Shown here in pieces: positions 42,209 through 50,717 of a DNA stretch of 64,000 nucleotides (within the stretch, counting starts at the first letter, position 1; every line of letters starts with the position of its first letter). The position numbers and the translations under genes were made by a program. Source of the DNA: DATGKG01 sp963783145 (lineage in GTDB: Bacteria; Desulfobacterota; Binatia; Binatales; Binataceae); assembly GCA_963783145.1 (NCBI GenBank), contig CAWAMM010000002.1:1302001-1366000 (forward strand), given 5' to 3'. The notes beneath the pieces were generated by a model. The model made no database searches. It saw only the letters and a list, made by a program, of their open reading frames with translations, and was not told where the DNA came from.

Positions 42209-42736
42209 CTACTTCGTCGATTTAATGTCGATGTTATCGTCGAGACCCATCCCCTTGATCGACGCCTCGAAGCGATCCTGCATCCGTGCGTCGTCATCGT
42301 TCAGTTCGCGCGTATAGCAGCAATACTCGAGCTGCATCCCGTTGGGATCCTTGAAGTAGATCGATTTCGCCCAGTCGTGGTCGACAACCTCGCTGACTTT
42401 GACGCCCTTGCCGAGGAGCTCTTTGCGCTTCTGTTCGAGGCCCGGAAGGCTGCCGGTCTCGAAGGCGAAATGATAGAACGCGCTCGGCACGCCCAATCCG
42501 CGATTGATGCCCGCATCGTATTCCTTCGGCACCCCGGGGACGCCCCGGGCTTCCATGAAGGCCAACAACTGATCACGTCCAGTGTCGAAGAAGATGTGGC
42601 GAATCTGTCCGCCTTCTTTCACCTTGATGGTGTCGCATCGGACCGGCTTGAAACCGAGCACGCCCTCATAGAACGCGCGGGTCTTGTCGAGGTCCAGAGT
42701 TGAGAGTCCGATATGAGAAAATCCTTTGTGCGACAT
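42209..42736 (-). CDS. VOC superfamily protein (glyoxalase/extradiol dioxygenase-like)
   Basis: 175 residues, GAGGAGG 10 bases before ATG. Vicinal-oxygen-chelate beta-alpha-beta3 units: SHKGFSHIGLSTLDLDKTRA with the first His ligand, FYEGVLGFKPVRCDT, YHFAFETGSLPGLEQKRKEL with the second His, and IYFKDPNGMQLEYCCYTREL with the Glu ligand. The metal triad looks intact, so it should be an active lyase or dioxygenase. It is paired with the LLM oxidoreductase. Confidence 0.9.
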   Translation of the reverse strand: MSHKGFSHIGLSTLDLDKTRAFYEGVLGFKPVRCDTIKVKEGGQIRHIFFDTGRDQLLAFMEARGVPGVPKEYDAGINRGLGVPSAFYHFAFETGSLPGLEQKRKELLGKGVKVSEVVDHDWAKSIYFKDPNGMQLEYCCYTRELNDDDARMQDRFEASIKGMGLDDNIDIKSTK

Positions 42737-42816
42737 TAGCCGATGGCCTCCTCGCCTGATTGAAATTCTTATATCACGGCAGGCGTCGAGGGGGTAAAGG
42801 TGGTGTCAAGGGGCGT

Positions 42817-42845
42817 ATGACAGCCCGTGCGTGGGTCGGTACAAT
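42817..42845 (+). promoter_or_regulatory. Promoter of the RelE-type toxin-antitoxin pair, abutting the start codon
   Basis: ATGACA (42817-42822) and TACAAT (42840-42845) with a 17-base spacer. Only six bases separate the -10 from the antitoxin ATG at 42852, so transcription should begin at or next to that ATG. No Shine-Dalgarno exists. This predicts a leaderless mRNA. Confidence 0.55.
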
Positions 42846-42851
42846 CCGCCA

Positions 42852-43076
42852 ATGACGCAGCTTCTCAAAAGAGCGTTCGACAAAATCTCGGAAGAACTCC
42901 CCGAGTCCGAGCAGGATCGGATCGCTCAGGCTTTGATAGATCTGGTCGAACGTGATGACGCAGAGTGGGACGCCCTTCTCGCCAAAAACCCGGACAAGCT
43001 TCGTAAAATGGCCGACAGAGCGCTGGAAGATTACCTGGCCGGCCGAACCACCCTTCTCGATCTAAAGAAGCTCTGA
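42852..43076 (+). CDS. Antitoxin of a RelE/ParE-type pair
   Basis: 74 residues from ATG 42852. It is helical and acidic (LLKRAFDKISEELPESEQDR, IAQALIDLVERDDAEWDALL, MADRALEDYLAGRTTLLDLK), a pattern common to the partner of this RelE-like toxin group. No separate DNA-binding domain is evident. The stop TGA overlaps the proposed toxin start CTG (CTGA), the same arrangement as the ATGA overlaps elsewhere in the window. Confidence 0.75.
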   Translation: MTQLLKRAFDKISEELPESEQDRIAQALIDLVERDDAEWDALLAKNPDKLRKMADRALEDYLAGRTTLLDLKKL

Positions 43077-43336
43077 TCTCACGAACCTCACCTTCGTTCT
43101 GGGACGAGTATCGCAGACTGCCTCGGGACAAGAAAAAGGCCGCGCGCAAAGCGTACCGTCTTTTCCAACAAAACCCGAGTCATCCAAGCCTCCGGTTCAA
43201 ATCCCTGTCCGCAGGTTCCAACATCTACTCGGTCCGAATCGGTATCGGATATCGGGCGGTGGGAATGATGCCGCGTTCCGATCAGATTGTCTGGTTTTGG
43301 ATCGGCTCTCATGCCAAGTATGACAGCCTCATCTAG
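43073..43336 (+). CDS. RelE/ParE-family toxin with CTG at the homology-defined start
   Basis: 87 residues reading from 43073: ISRTSPSFWDEYRRLPRDKK, then KAARKAYRLFQQNPSHPSLR, FKSLSAGSNIYSVRIGIGYR and IVWFWIGSHAKYDSLI. The NPSHPSLRFK, YSVRIGIGYRA and WFWIGSHAKYD phrases are typical of a recognised RelE/ParE toxin group, whose members begin a few residues before FW. The Met position is CTG, one base from ATG, and no ATG, GTG or TTG lies in frame nearby. CTG initiation coupled to the antitoxin stop is the simplest reading; a sequence error or loss of the start is the alternative. Confidence 0.75.
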   Translation: MISRTSPSFWDEYRRLPRDKKKAARKAYRLFQQNPSHPSLRFKSLSAGSNIYSVRIGIGYRAVGMMPRSDQIVWFWIGSHAKYDSLI

Positions 43337-43456
43337 TCATGCGTGGCTCCATCGATGGGTTCTGCTTGTCTATCGCCGTCTGTGAACGGCACCTGACTTG
43401 AGCGATTTGACCTAACTTTGATGATGGCGGAGCCTCGACGATGGAAGGATCAGCAA

Positions 43457-44971
43457 ATGGGACGTGTCATCGAAGTCACCGAATTAGCCCTGCGCGATGC
43501 GCATCAAAGCCTGCTCGCGACCCGGATGGCGATGGAGGATATGCTTCCCGCGTGCGAGGACCTCGACAACGCCGGATTCTGGTCGCTCGAATGCTGGGGC
43601 GGCGCGACCTTCGATGCGTGCATCCGTTTTCTCAATGAGGATCCGTGGGAGCGGTTGCGCACCTTCCGCAAGCTCCTGCCGAAATCGCGACTACAGATGT
43701 TGCTTCGTGGGCAGAACCTCCTCGGCTATCGGCATTATGAAGATAGCGTGGTCGAGCGCTTCGTCGACAAGGCCGCCGAGAACGGCATGGACGTCTTCCG
43801 GATCTTCGATGCGCTGAATGATCTGCGCAATCTCAAGACCAGCGTGGAGGCCGTGAAAAAGACCGGCAAACATGCACAGGGCACCATCTGCTATACGGTC
43901 AGCCCGCTTCACACCATCGGCGCATTCGTCGAGATGGCGCAGCGGCTCAAGGAGATGGGCTGCCACTCCATCTGCATCAAAGATATGGCCGGCCTCCTCA
44001 AGCCTCAGCCGGCGTATAACCTGGTTAAAGGCATCAAGGAAAAATGCGGCGCCGATACGCTGGTGCATCTGCATACTCATGCGACCACCGGCGTCACCTT
44101 GGTTTCGATCATGAAGGCGGTGGAGGCCGGATGCGACATCGTCGACACTGCGGTCAGCTCCATGTCGCTCGGCCCCGGCCACAACCCCACTGAAAGCTTC
44201 GTCGAGTTGCTCGAAGGGACCGGCTTCGAAACCCGGCTCGACATGGAGCGGATTCTGCGCGTCAAGCGCCACTTCGCCTCGGTGCGGCCGCGCTATCGCG
44301 AGTTCCTCAGCGAGTTCACCGGCGTCGATACGGAAATCTTCAAGAGTCAGATTCCGGGCGGCATGATTTCCAACATGGAGAGCCAGCTCAAGGGTCAGGG
44401 CGCGGCGGATCGCCTCGATGAGGTCCTCAACGAAGTGCCCTCGGTTCGCAAAGCGGCCGGCTATCCGCCGCTCGTCACGCCGTCGAGCCAGATCGTCGGC
44501 TCACAGGCAGTGTTCAACGTGCTGATGGGAAAATACAAAGTGATGACCGGCGAGTTCGCCGACCTGATGCTTGGCTACTATGGCAGCACCATCGGCGAGA
44601 AGGATCCCGAGGTCCTCAAGATGGCGCTGGAGCATGCCAGGAAGCCCGCTATCACCGGACGTCCTGCCGATCTGCTGAAGCCGGAATGGGAGCAATTGCG
44701 CACCGGCGCCCTCGCGCTCGAGGGATGTAATGGCAGTGACGAGGATGTCCTGACCTTTGCGATGTTCCCGCAGGTCGCGCCCAAATTCTTCAAGAGCCGC
44801 AGCGACGGCCCGAAGAACGTCAGCAGCGATCCGGCGAAGAAAGCCTCGCCTGTGCCGGCCGAGCAAAAGTCTCCAGCCAATGGGAAGTCGCAACCGACAA
44901 ACGGGCGCGTCAGCTATGTCATCACGCTCAACGGCAAGGAGCACCGGGTTACGGTCGCCCCGTCGATGTAG
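43457..44971 (+). CDS. Carboxyltransferase subunit, transcarboxylase 5S/OadA/pyruvate carboxylase CT type
   Basis: 504 residues from ATG 43457 with GGAAGGA upstream. TIM-barrel of the pyruvate/oxaloacetate carboxyltransferase family: ELALRDAHQSLLATRMAMED with metal-ligand Asp, FWSLECWGGATFDACIRFLN, YEDSVVERFVDKAAENGMDV, ICIKDMAGLLKP with the carboxylated-Lys region, and VHLHTHATTGVTLVSIMKAV with two metal-ligand His. The C-terminus has a short Pro/Lys linker without a biotin domain, which is encoded separately downstream. It transfers CO2 between carboxybiotin and pyruvate/oxaloacetate. Confidence 0.92.
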   Translation: MGRVIEVTELALRDAHQSLLATRMAMEDMLPACEDLDNAGFWSLECWGGATFDACIRFLNEDPWERLRTFRKLLPKSRLQMLLRGQNLLGYRHYEDSVVERFVDKAAENGMDVFRIFDALNDLRNLKTSVEAVKKTGKHAQGTICYTVSPLHTIGAFVEMAQRLKEMGCHSICIKDMAGLLKPQPAYNLVKGIKEKCGADTLVHLHTHATTGVTLVSIMKAVEAGCDIVDTAVSSMSLGPGHNPTESFVELLEGTGFETRLDMERILRVKRHFASVRPRYREFLSEFTGVDTEIFKSQIPGGMISNMESQLKGQGAADRLDEVLNEVPSVRKAAGYPPLVTPSSQIVGSQAVFNVLMGKYKVMTGEFADLMLGYYGSTIGEKDPEVLKMALEHARKPAITGRPADLLKPEWEQLRTGALALEGCNGSDEDVLTFAMFPQVAPKFFKSRSDGPKNVSSDPAKKASPVPAEQKSPANGKSQPTNGRVSYVITLNGKEHRVTVAPSM

Positions 44972-44987
44972 ACAGGCAGGAGTTCCG

Positions 44988-46562
44988 ATGTCGAATCAGG
45001 TCGCCAACCCGAACCATAAAACGATCGATGAGATGGTCGCGGAGCTACGGACCAAGCGTTCCGAGATCGAACTTGGCGGCGGTAAAGAGCGGGCCGATAA
45101 ACAGCATGCCGCGGGAAAGCTTACCGCTCGCGAGCGCATCGCGCGGTTGGTCGATCAAAACAGCTTCCAGGAATTGGAATTGTTCGCGCGTCATCGCTCG
45201 ACCTACTTCGGCATGGCGGACAAGGAGTTCCCCGCCGATGGCGTCGTGACGGGATGCGCGACTATCGACGGACGCCTCATCCACCTCGCGAGCCAGGATT
45301 TTACCGTCGCGGGCGGCGCGGCGGGCGAGGTGCACTGCGACAAGATCGCCAACATGATGAAGCTTTCGCTCAAGACTGGCAGCCCGTTTGTCTTCGTCAA
45401 TGATTCCGGCGGCGCGCGGGTTCAGGAAGGTATCGACAGTTTGGCCGGCTATGGGCGGGTGTTCTTCAACAATGTCGAACTGTCCGGCTCGGTGCCGCAG
45501 ATCTCATTGATATGTGGTCCCTGCGCGGGTGGGGCCGCATACAGTCCCGCGCTGACCGACTTCATCATCCTCACCAAACAGGCGCACATGTTCATCACCG
45601 GACCGCAGGTCATCAAGCAGGTCACTGGCGAAACCGTCAGCACGGAGGATCTTGGCGGCGCGGTCGCGCAGATGAACAACTCGGGCGTGGTTCATCTGCT
45701 CGCCCAAAATGACGACGAGGCGATGTACCTTTGTCGCCGGCTGCTCAGTTTCCTGCCCTCCAACAACATGGAGGACCCGCCGCGCGCGCCGTGCGACCTG
45801 CCGATGGAGTCCGATCCGGAATTCAACGGCCTCCTCTCGACCGACATGAAAGTGGCCTATGACGTTCGGACCGTGATCGCGCGGATCGTCGACTATCAGG
45901 ATTTTCTGGAGATTCAGGCCTACTTCGCACCCAACATCGTGATCGGCTTCGGTCGTTTGCAAGGTCGGCCGATTGGCATCATCGCCAACCAGCCCAACGC
46001 GCTGGCGGGCGCGCTCGATATCGATGCCTCCGACAAAGCCGCGCGCTTCGTCCGTTTCTGCAATGCCTTCAATATACCACTGCTGACGCTGGTCGATGTG
46101 CCGGGTTTCCTGCCCGGGATCGAGCAGGAGTATCGAGGCATCATTCGCCACGGCGCGAAGCTGCTCTTCGCGTACTCGTCGGCCACCGTGCCGAAGCTGA
46201 CTCTGATCCTGCGCAAGGCCTATGGGGGCGCCTATGTTGCAATGTGCGCCAAAGACCTCGGCGCCGACCGCGTGGTCGCCTGGCCTACCGCCCAGATCGC
46301 CGTGATGGGAGCGGAGGGTGCCGCTGAGATTGTGTTCCGCCACGAGATTGATGCAGCCGAGAACAAGGCCGAACGCCGCAAGGAGCTAATCGAGCAGTAT
46401 CGCGAGACTTTTGCGAATCCCTATGTCTCGGCAGCGCGTGGCTTCGTCGACGACATCATCGAGCCGGCGGAAACACGCAGGTACCTTGCGCACGCGCTCG
46501 AGGCTCTACATACCAAGCGGGAACTTCGACCGCCTAAGAAGCACGGATTGATTCCGTTATAA
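44988..46562 (+). CDS. Acyl-CoA carboxyltransferase subunit (methylmalonyl-CoA:biotin, transcarboxylase 12S/MmdA type)
   Basis: 524 residues, ATG with AGGAG 6 bases upstream, 16 bp after the 5S-type gene. Two crotonase-like carboxyltransferase domains: GVVTGCATIDGRLIHLASQD, VFVNDSGGARVQEGIDSLAG, GPCAGGAAYSPALTDFIILT, then PNALAGALDIDASDKAARFV, VDVPGFLPGIEQEYRGIIRH and KAYGGAYVAMCAKDLGAD. It fits propionyl/methylmalonyl-CoA carboxyltransferases. With the 5S-type and biotin subunits it would carry CO2 from methylmalonyl-CoA to pyruvate, or run in the opposite direction. Confidence 0.93.
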   Translation: MSNQVANPNHKTIDEMVAELRTKRSEIELGGGKERADKQHAAGKLTARERIARLVDQNSFQELELFARHRSTYFGMADKEFPADGVVTGCATIDGRLIHLASQDFTVAGGAAGEVHCDKIANMMKLSLKTGSPFVFVNDSGGARVQEGIDSLAGYGRVFFNNVELSGSVPQISLICGPCAGGAAYSPALTDFIILTKQAHMFITGPQVIKQVTGETVSTEDLGGAVAQMNNSGVVHLLAQNDDEAMYLCRRLLSFLPSNNMEDPPRAPCDLPMESDPEFNGLLSTDMKVAYDVRTVIARIVDYQDFLEIQAYFAPNIVIGFGRLQGRPIGIIANQPNALAGALDIDASDKAARFVRFCNAFNIPLLTLVDVPGFLPGIEQEYRGIIRHGAKLLFAYSSATVPKLTLILRKAYGGAYVAMCAKDLGADRVVAWPTAQIAVMGAEGAAEIVFRHEIDAAENKAERRKELIEQYRETFANPYVSAARGFVDDIIEPAETRRYLAHALEALHTKRELRPPKKHGLIPL

Positions 46563-47024
46563 GTGAGCATTGTGACAGAACCGGATATCGCCAATGTCGT
46601 GACTATCGTGGCGCTGATCGTCGCGAGCCTCCTGATTTCGTATCTGACTGCGCAGCACGCGCTGAAACAGGCACGCGACCATGCGCGCGATCAACTCGAA
46701 CTCCGTTTGGGCGGTCTTACCCATGCGATCGCGGAGCTGGAAGCGCGCGTCGCCGAACTGGCGCGGGCTCCGATAACCAGAGGCGCTCCCGAGCCAGCCG
46801 TCGCGAATGGTGCCGCGGCGCAAACTCAAGCGAAGTCGGACGACGAGGTCCCGGCCGAAGTCCTGATCCTCATCACTGCGGCAGTCACCTCCTTTCTCGG
46901 CAAGAAGGTCCGCGTCCGTTCCGCCAAGATGTTGCAGTCGCCGTACGAGATAGTGAATCCATGGGCGCAGCAGGGACGCGTGATCGTGCAGGCCTCGCAT
47001 AATCTCCAAGTTCGGCATCGATGA
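46563..47024 (+). CDS. Membrane-anchored OadG/MmdC-like accessory subunit
   Basis: 153 residues, GTG start directly after the upstream stop codon. One N-terminal helix (VVTIVALIVASLLISYLTAQ), a charged helical linker (residues ~33-70, RDHARDQLELRLGG), a Pro/Ala stretch, and a C-terminal domain (VLILITAAVTSFLGKKVRVR, then SPYEIVNPWAQQGRVIVQAS) typical of the gamma/delta subunits of sodium-pumping decarboxylases. It probably holds the complex at the membrane. No gene for the beta (OadB/MmdB) sodium-pump subunit is in this cluster. Confidence 0.75.
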   Translation: MSIVTEPDIANVVTIVALIVASLLISYLTAQHALKQARDHARDQLELRLGGLTHAIAELEARVAELARAPITRGAPEPAVANGAAAQTQAKSDDEVPAEVLILITAAVTSFLGKKVRVRSAKMLQSPYEIVNPWAQQGRVIVQASHNLQVRHR

Positions 47025-47040
47025 ACCAAGGAGTCCGCTC

Positions 47041-47436
47041 TTGAAGCTTCAGATCGGAATTGACGGGAAAACCTACGAAGTGGAGGTCGAGGTCCTGCAG
47101 GAGGATGTGCCCGCGCGCCCGCAAAGCTATACGCCCTATCCCGCGGTTCCTTCCACCGTTCAGTCAACTCCCACGCGCGGCGCCGGACCGCTGCCCGAGG
47201 CCACCAACGGAAACGTCAACGAGTCGAAGGTCTGCCGCAGTCCGGTCGCCGGCGTCGTCATCAGAGTGAACATTCAACCCGGTCAGCAGATTCAGGCGAA
47301 TGATCTGATGATGGTGCTGGAAGCAATGAAGATGGAAACCAATGTGACCGCGCCCACCCCCGGAACGGTGAAGACCATCAAGGTCCAGCCGCAGGACGCG
47401 GTCAAGGTGAACCAGGTCCTGGTCGAGTTCGAATAG
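47041..47436 (+). CDS. Biotin carboxyl carrier protein (transcarboxylase 1.3S type)
   Basis: 131 residues, TTG start with AAGGAG 7 bases upstream. A short N-terminal strand pair (LQIGIDGKTYEVEVEVLQED), a Pro/Thr linker, and a C-terminal biotinyl domain with VCRSPVAGVVIRVNIQPGQQ and the biotinylation motif EAMKMETNV, with Lys as attachment site. It carries CO2 between the 12S- and 5S-type subunits. It ends the four-gene carboxyltransferase operon; a hairpin follows at 47476. Confidence 0.93.
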   Translation: MKLQIGIDGKTYEVEVEVLQEDVPARPQSYTPYPAVPSTVQSTPTRGAGPLPEATNGNVNESKVCRSPVAGVVIRVNIQPGQQIQANDLMMVLEAMKMETNVTAPTPGTVKTIKVQPQDAVKVNQVLVEFE

Positions 47437-47475
47437 CCGCGCAACCACCCGATCTCATCGACAGTTTCGCTGTTC

Positions 47476-47502
47476 GGATGTTAGCTTCGCGGGCTAACAT
47501 CC
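47476..47502 (+). terminator. 10-bp hairpin between the biotin carrier and SDR genes
   Basis: GGATGTTAGC (47476-47485) and GCTAACATCC (47493-47502), perfect, 7-base loop, 40 bp past the carrier gene stop and ending 20 bp before the SDR start. No U-tract follows; it may attenuate or process the transcript. Confidence 0.5.
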
Positions 47503-47522
47503 TGGCGCAGGAGCATGCCGAT

Positions 47523-48278
47523 ATGAAGGGACTTCGGGATAGGGTTGCGATCGTGACGGCAGCCGCCGGCGGTGGCATCGGCAAAGCCACCGCGACGCGA
47601 CTGGCGGAAGAAGGCGCCATCGTGGTTGTCACCGATTCGCATGAGCGCCGGACGCGCGAAACCGCAGAGGAACTCGCGAGCCGTTTTCCGGGACGAATCG
47701 ATAGCCATGCGCTCGACGTGTCGAATCAGCAAAGTGTCCAGCGCGTCGTCGATGCGGTAATCTCCGCGCGCGGCCAAGTCGACATCCTCGTCAACAACGC
47801 CGGTATTAACGTGCTCGGTGGCGTCGACAAGGTCAGCATCGAAGACTGGACGCGCGTTTTCGATGTGAACCTCACCGGTGCATTCCACCTGATTCGCGCG
47901 GTACTGCCCTCGATGCGCAAACATCGCTGGGGCACCATCGTCAATGTTTCCTCGATCGCTGCCTGGTCGACGCTCGGCGGTTCAGATGCACCCTACGCCG
48001 CGGCGAAGGCGGGTATGCTTGCACTCACCCGCGCAGTCGCGTCGGAGGTCGGGCCCGACGGTATCAGATGCAATGCGGTTGCGCCGGGAATCGTGCTGAC
48101 GAAGTGGGTCGAGAAGAACATGCCTGGGGTTTCAAGCCAGGCCGAACACACGCCGTTGCGACGGCTCGGTAAGCCTGAGGACATCGCGGCAACGATCGCA
48201 TTCCTCGCCTCTGACGACGCCTCGTTCATCACCGGCGAAGCGATCACCGTCAGTGGCGGACTTTACATGCATTCCTGA
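47523..48278 (+). CDS. SDR-family oxidoreductase (FabG-like)
   Basis: 251 residues from ATG 47523, AGGAG 9 bases upstream. Cofactor motif AIVTAAAGGGIGKATATRLA (a TAAAGGGIG variant of TGxxxGIG), NNAG motif DILVNNAGINVLGGVDKVSI, catalytic Ser-Tyr-Lys in IVNVSSIAAWSTLGGSDAPY followed by AAAKAG. The first Gly of the dinucleotide motif is Ala, which is unusual but seen in some SDRs. It is 8 bp before the CoA-transferase gene and probably co-transcribed, suggesting action on a CoA ester or its acid. Confidence 0.9.
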   Translation: MKGLRDRVAIVTAAAGGGIGKATATRLAEEGAIVVVTDSHERRTRETAEELASRFPGRIDSHALDVSNQQSVQRVVDAVISARGQVDILVNNAGINVLGGVDKVSIEDWTRVFDVNLTGAFHLIRAVLPSMRKHRWGTIVNVSSIAAWSTLGGSDAPYAAAKAGMLALTRAVASEVGPDGIRCNAVAPGIVLTKWVEKNMPGVSSQAEHTPLRRLGKPEDIAATIAFLASDDASFITGEAITVSGGLYMHS

Positions 48279-48286
48279 GGAATTAA

Positions 48287-50713
48287 ATGGCTGACACGAC
48301 CGGAGCATTGAGTGGAATTTCGATAGTCGAATGCGGCGAGGGTGTCGCAGCCTCATTCGCGACCAAGCTGATGGCCGATTTGGGCGCCGAGGTGATCAAG
48401 GTCGAGCCGCCCGAGGGCGACATCACGCGGCGCTATGGACCCTTCCCCGGCAACCAGCCTGATCCCGAAAAGAGCGGGCTGTTCATCTATCTGAATGCGA
48501 ACAAGCGCGGCGTCACGCTCGACCTAACCAAGGAAAAAGATCGCGTCTCGATGCATTCGCTGCTGAGGAACGCGGATCTACTGGTGCATAACGTCGCGCC
48601 GGCGAAACGCGACAGCCTCGGTCTGGCCAGCGCGAAACTCGCAGTGGCGTTCCCTTCTCTAGTGGTGGCGGCGATTTCTCCCTTCGGCGACGACGGTCCG
48701 TACCGCGATTGGAACGCATACGAACTCAATGTCGTCAACGCCGGGGGATGGGCCTTCTTGAGCCCCGGCGCCTCGGAGTTTCCCGAGCTGCCGCCCCTGA
48801 AAGCATTCGGGCATCAGGGCGATTACCAGGGCGGCCTGCACGCGTGTTTCGCCGCGCTGGCGGCGTATTTTCATCGCCTCGAAACCGGCAAGGGGCAAAG
48901 CATCGAGGTCTCGCAGCAGGAATGCATCGCCGGAATGCTCGAGATGAATCTGATGCACTACAGCTACGCGGGCCGCGAGACTTCGCGCCTTGGCACGCGG
49001 GTGCTCGGTCCATGGAAAATCATGGACACGGCCGACGGCCATATCCTCGCGGTCTGCGTCGAAGAAGATCAGTGGCGGCGGCTGGTCGAGTTGATGGGCG
49101 ACCCCGAATGGGCGCACGAGGAGGTCTTTCAGGATCGCCTCGCGCGCGGGCGCAATGCCGACGCGCTCTATGCGCTGATGCAGGAATGGATTAGCGCGCA
49201 GAAAACCCAAGAGCTGTATCACGAGGCGCAGCGCCATCGCATCCCGTTCGCGGCCGTGAACAACATGGAGGATCTGTATGCCAATGAGCATCTTGCGGAG
49301 CGTGGATTTTTCGTCGAGCTCGAGCAGCCGGGAATCGGCAAAATCAAGCTCCCCGGCGCACCATCGAAATACGCAAGCGGCTGGTCGATAGGCACTCCGG
49401 CGCCGCGCCTGGGCGAACACAACGCCGAACTACTCAATGAAAAGAAATCCGCCCACGTGGCGCCATCCTCGATAAATCGCGCCGCCGGGCGAATCAGACA
49501 CGCGTTGCCACTCGCCGGCATTCGCGTGCTCGATTTCACCTGGGCGTGGGCGGGGCCATTTTGCACCCTGCAGTTGGCGCACCTGGGCGCCGAGGTCATC
49601 CGGGTCGAGAGCGAGAAGCGCGTCTGCGTGACGCGCGGGCTGCCTCCCTTCGCGGATGACATTCCGGGACTCGGACGCGCCGGATATTACAATCAGTACA
49701 ATCAGGGCAAGCGCAGCATCACGCTGGATCTCTCGAAGCCCGAGGCGATTGAGATCGCGCTCGAAATGGCGCGCCACTGCGATGTAGTTACCGACAACTT
49801 CGCCGCGGGTGTGATGGAAAGGCTCGGTCTCGGCTACGAGAAGATTCGCGCGCGGCGGCCTGACATCGTGATGTTATCGATGTCGGGCTACGGGCAGACC
49901 GGTCCGCTCAAGAGCTACGTCAGCTATGGGCCTCCGGCGGCAGCCACTGCCGGTTTCTTCGCGCTCAGTGGATACGAGGGGCACGGGCCTAGCGAGATCG
50001 GAATTTCATATGCTGATCCTAATGCGGGAATCTTCGGCGCGGTCGCGGTGATGGTCGCGCTGCTTCATCGTAAGCTCACCGGGCAAGGTCAGTACATCGA
50101 TCAGTCGCAACTCGAGACGGCGCTCGCGCTACTGCCTGAAGGACTGCTCGATTATGCGCTCAACCAAACGCAGCCCGCGCGCTCGGGCAACCGCCATCGC
50201 TGGATGGCGCCGCACAATTGTTACAAAGCGCTGGGCGACGACGACAAATGGGTGAGCATCGCGGTCGGCACCGAAAACGAATGGCGCGCGCTGTGCAGGG
50301 TCATTGGACAGCCGGCGCTCGCCGAGGATCCGCGTTTCATTGACGCTGCCGCTCGCAAGCAGAACGAAGACGCCCTCGACGAGATCATCACCACCTGGAC
50401 GAGCACCAGCGATCGATGGGAAATCACCCGCGAACTGCAGCAATTCGGCGTCGCTGCGTTCCCCGCGATGAGCAACAAGGATCTCGCCACCAACGAACAT
50501 CTGAAGGACCGCGGTTTCCTGGTGCAAATGGAGCATCCAATCGTCGGACGCCGCATCCATACCGGAATTCCGTGGACGATGTCGGGGACGCCATGCGGCA
50601 TCCGGCACGCGGCGCCGTTGCGTGGCGCCGACACCGACGCGGTCCTTAAGCAACTTCTCAACTATTCGGCAGATGAGATCGGCAGGCTTCGTACCGCGGG
50701 CGTCCTGACCTGA
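48287..50713 (+). CDS. Fused double-domain CaiB/BaiF CoA-transferase family protein
   Basis: 808 residues, GAGGAA Shine-Dalgarno. Residues ~1-390 and ~415-805 are each a full-length CaiB/BaiF domain. N-terminal half: FATKLMADLGAEVIKVEPPE, LDLTKEKDRVSMH, then AFGHQGDYQGGLHACFAALA with the catalytic-type Asp. C-terminal half: LQLAHLGAEVIRVESEKRVC, SITLDLSKPEAIEIALEMAR, ISYADPNAGIFGAVAVMVAL, also with the Asp. Classical enzymes are single-domain dimers that interlock; a tandem fusion may fold as one interlocked unit. Both active sites look kept, so two substrates are possible. Type III CoA transfer is expected. Confidence 0.92.
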   Translation: MADTTGALSGISIVECGEGVAASFATKLMADLGAEVIKVEPPEGDITRRYGPFPGNQPDPEKSGLFIYLNANKRGVTLDLTKEKDRVSMHSLLRNADLLVHNVAPAKRDSLGLASAKLAVAFPSLVVAAISPFGDDGPYRDWNAYELNVVNAGGWAFLSPGASEFPELPPLKAFGHQGDYQGGLHACFAALAAYFHRLETGKGQSIEVSQQECIAGMLEMNLMHYSYAGRETSRLGTRVLGPWKIMDTADGHILAVCVEEDQWRRLVELMGDPEWAHEEVFQDRLARGRNADALYALMQEWISAQKTQELYHEAQRHRIPFAAVNNMEDLYANEHLAERGFFVELEQPGIGKIKLPGAPSKYASGWSIGTPAPRLGEHNAELLNEKKSAHVAPSSINRAAGRIRHALPLAGIRVLDFTWAWAGPFCTLQLAHLGAEVIRVESEKRVCVTRGLPPFADDIPGLGRAGYYNQYNQGKRSITLDLSKPEAIEIALEMARHCDVVTDNFAAGVMERLGLGYEKIRARRPDIVMLSMSGYGQTGPLKSYVSYGPPAAATAGFFALSGYEGHGPSEIGISYADPNAGIFGAVAVMVALLHRKLTGQGQYIDQSQLETALALLPEGLLDYALNQTQPARSGNRHRWMAPHNCYKALGDDDKWVSIAVGTENEWRALCRVIGQPALAEDPRFIDAAARKQNEDALDEIITTWTSTSDRWEITRELQQFGVAAFPAMSNKDLATNEHLKDRGFLVQMEHPIVGRRIHTGIPWTMSGTPCGIRHAAPLRGADTDAVLKQLLNYSADEIGRLRTAGVLT

Positions 50714-50717
50714 ATCT

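Noticed and set aside
46563..47024. Naming the accessory subunit OadG with confidence
   Set aside because: Only the helix-linker-domain plan and a few phrases match; without OadB a sodium-pump role is not supported.
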